Positions 5,627 to 6,799 of a stretch of DNA of 6,799 nucleotides are shown one piece after another. Below the pieces are notes generated by a model. That model did no database searches and was not told where the DNA came from. It saw only the letters and a program-made list of their open reading frames with translations. Source of the stretch: Gilichinskyi gelida (lineage in GTDB: Bacteria > Acidobacteriota > Thermoanaerobaculia > Gp7-AA8); assembly GCA_038040385.1 (NCBI GenBank), contig JBBPII010000031.1, positions 1 through 6,799 of the forward strand, in the 5' to 3' direction. Within the stretch, counting starts at the first letter, position 1, and the number at the start of each line of letters is the position of its first letter. Made by a program: the position numbers and the translations under genes.

Positions 5627-6630
5627 ATGGCGGCGCCAAAACTCCTCGACCGCATGCGCGCGCTGCTCCGGACGCGGCATTACAGCATTCGGACCGAGGA
5701 GACCTACGTGCAGTGGGCGAAGCGCTACATTCTCTTTCAGGGGAAGACGCATCCGAGTGCGATGGGAGCGCCCGAGATCAACGAGTTCCTGACGCATCTC
5801 GCGGTGGAGCGCAACGTTTCGGCGTCGACCAGAGAGCCAGGCGCTCGCCGCGATCCTCTTCCTTTATCGCGACGTCCTCGGCGAGGAAGTCCCATGGCTG
5901 AACGATCTGGTGCGTGCGCCGCGGAGGGAACGGACACCGGTGGTGCTGACGCGGGACGAGGTGCGCCGGCTGTTGGGGCAATTGAGTGGCACCGCGCAGC
6001 TCGTCGCGCGATTGCTGTACGGCACCGGTATGCGGCTGCTGGAGGGGCTGCGGCTGCGGGTGAAGGACCTCGACTTCGAGAGCAACGAGGTGGTCGTCCG
6101 GTCGGGGAAGGGAAACAAGGATCGTACGACGACGCTCCCGAGAGTCCTGTCCGTCGCCTTCAGGCGGCATCTCGAGGGCGTGCTTGCGCTGCACGACCGC
6201 GACGTGACGGAGGGATTCGGGAGAGTCTGGATGCCCGACGCGCTCGCGGTGAAGTACCCGAACGCGAATGTCTCGTGGTCGTGGCAGTGGGTCTTTCCCG
6301 CGGGACAGCGCAGTATCGACCCGCGGAGCGGGATCGAGCGGCGACATCATCTCGGTGAGCAGGTCATCCAGCGAGCGGTACACGAGGCTGTGCGCAGGGC
6401 GGGCATTGCGAAGGCGGCGACGCCGCACACGTTGCGACACTCCTTCGCGACACATCTTCTCGCGTCGGGTCACGACATCCCGGACCGTGCAGGAGCTCAT
6501 GGGCCACGCCGACGTCAAGACGACCATGATCTACACGCACGTGCTCGGTCTGGGAGCGTCGGGAGTAAGAAGCCCTCTCGATGCGCTCATGGCATCCGAG
6601 GACGATTCGCCGTCACCAGACGACGGATAA
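5627..6630 (+). pseudogene. intI: Integron integrase (IntI, tyrosine recombinase) with two +1 frameshifts
   Basis: The gene runs through three frames: MAAPKLLDRMRALLRTRHYS to about 5830, then SQALAAILFLYRDVLGEEVP to about 6480, then RTVQELMGHADVKTTMIYTH to TAA at 6628-6630. Removing one extra base in AGAGAG (5831-5836) and one extra C in CCC (6479-6481) gives 333 aa. The recovered active site is R136, K161, H267, R270, H293 and Y302, a constant ten residues below the IntI1 positions I recall (R146, K171, H277, R280, H303, Y312). The IntI-specific insert is present (KYPNA-VSWSWQWVFPA, about 209-225), as is the typical C-terminal GVRSPLDAL. IntI recombines attC and attI sites to capture gene cassettes. 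As written the protein would be truncated. A recent pseudogene or sequencing indels are both possible. Confidence -1.
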
Positions 6631-6756
6631 CCGCGCCATGATCGCAACCGGCTTGAGCCAAACCGTTCGCCAGGTGCGTGTTACGATCAGCGCCGTCGCG
6701 AGCCCATTCGCCCGATCTGCGTCAGGCGGCGTTTTCGGCGGGAGGGCGGGTGGGGC
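6631..6756. other. Spacer downstream of intI
   Basis: No convincing gene is present. A 41-aa frame (ATG 6638 to TAA 6763) has Gly/Ala/Ser-rich composition, no recognisable motif and no ribosome site, so it is not called. The stretch contains a weak core-like GTTACGA (6680-6686) and ends in the G-quadruplex motif. Confidence -1.
6740..6755 (+). other. G-quadruplex motif with single-base loops
   Basis: GGGAGGGCGGGTGGGG contains four G-runs separated by one base each. This loop pattern is expected to form a very stable parallel quadruplex in single-stranded DNA or RNA. It ends 5 bp before the attC-like TAACAAG. Confidence -1.
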
Positions 6757-6799
6757 TCAATAACAAGTTGGACTAAGCCGCCTGGCGGCGGCATGCTGC
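6757..6799 (+). other. Candidate attC recombination site, cut by window end
   Basis: TAACAAG (6761-6767) followed by TTGGACTAAGCCGCC resembles the left half of attC sites (TAACAA..., then a C-AAGCCG segment). A hairpin GCCGCC (6777-6782) with GGCGGC (6787-6792) could be the variable terminal structure. The seventh-base match to the RYYYAAC core is poor (CAATAAC), and the complementary right half with GTTRRRY would be beyond the window. Location just after an integron integrase is the main support. Confidence -1.

Noticed and set aside
5499..5639. N-terminal extension of the S9 peptidase up to 5639
   Set aside because: It would bury the clear signal peptide starting at 5498, and the extra residues are Arg/Pro-rich and antisense to the intI leader.
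4953..5792. 279-aa plus-strand frame across the peptidase start and intI start
   Set aside because: It is antisense to the signal peptide and propeller of the peptidase and out of frame with intI; no recognisable motif.
6638..6763. 41-aa frame ending at the attC-like TAA
   Set aside because: No ribosome site, no motif, and composition follows the G-rich DNA; the stop at TAACAAG is suggestive of a cassette end but is not enough to call a gene.
1..6799. CRISPR array, tRNA or rRNA genes
   Set aside because: No regularly spaced direct repeats, cloverleaf sequences or rRNA-like segments were seen on either strand.

Overview
The window is GC-rich and looks bacterial. It carries the core of a compact gas vesicle (gvp) cluster, flanked by a partial ArsA/GET3-type ATPase on the left and by a secreted S9 peptidase and a frameshifted integron integrase on the right. 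The taxon cannot be fixed from the sequence. High GC, a Sec-exported S9 peptidase, a GTCATCCC/GGGATGAC intergenic palindrome and an integron integrase would fit a free-living Gram-negative such as an acidobacterial or related lineage; this is a low-confidence inference.

Layout. (1) 1-939 (+) is the 3' part of an ArsA/GET3-family ATPase whose start lies outside the window. Its first 57 bases form a nested palindrome, and its stop codon lies inside a second palindrome (923-951). (2) 2825-959 (-) is a four-gene operon with every junction overlapping: a GvpF/L protein (256 aa), a 58-aa GvpS/GvpM-like protein of the GvpA superfamily, a second GvpF/L protein (206 aa) and GvpK. (3) A gap of only 54 bp separates this from a divergent pair, gvpJ-gvpA (2880-3500, +). 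(4) 5498-3507 (-) encodes a complete, secreted S9 prolyl-oligopeptidase-family serine peptidase, convergent with gvpA across 6 bp. (5) 5627-6630 (+) is an integron integrase (IntI) interrupted by two single-base insertions. Correcting both gives 333 aa with every catalytic residue at canonical spacing. (6) 6631-6799 contains a strong G-quadruplex motif and an attC-like sequence cut by the window edge.

How the genes work together. In known systems GvpA builds the ribbed protein shell of the gas vesicle. GvpJ and GvpS/GvpM are minor GvpA-like proteins, and GvpF/L and GvpK are accessory or assembly factors. Here shell and accessory genes are split into two arms that probably share one divergent control region. 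GvpN, GvpG and GvpO are not seen; they may lie to the left of the window or be absent. The ATPase is convergent with gvpK, so it is not in the same operon, although it might serve as an assembly chaperone (inference). The integrase and attC-like site suggest an integron next to the cluster, but nothing shows that the gvp genes themselves are cassettes.
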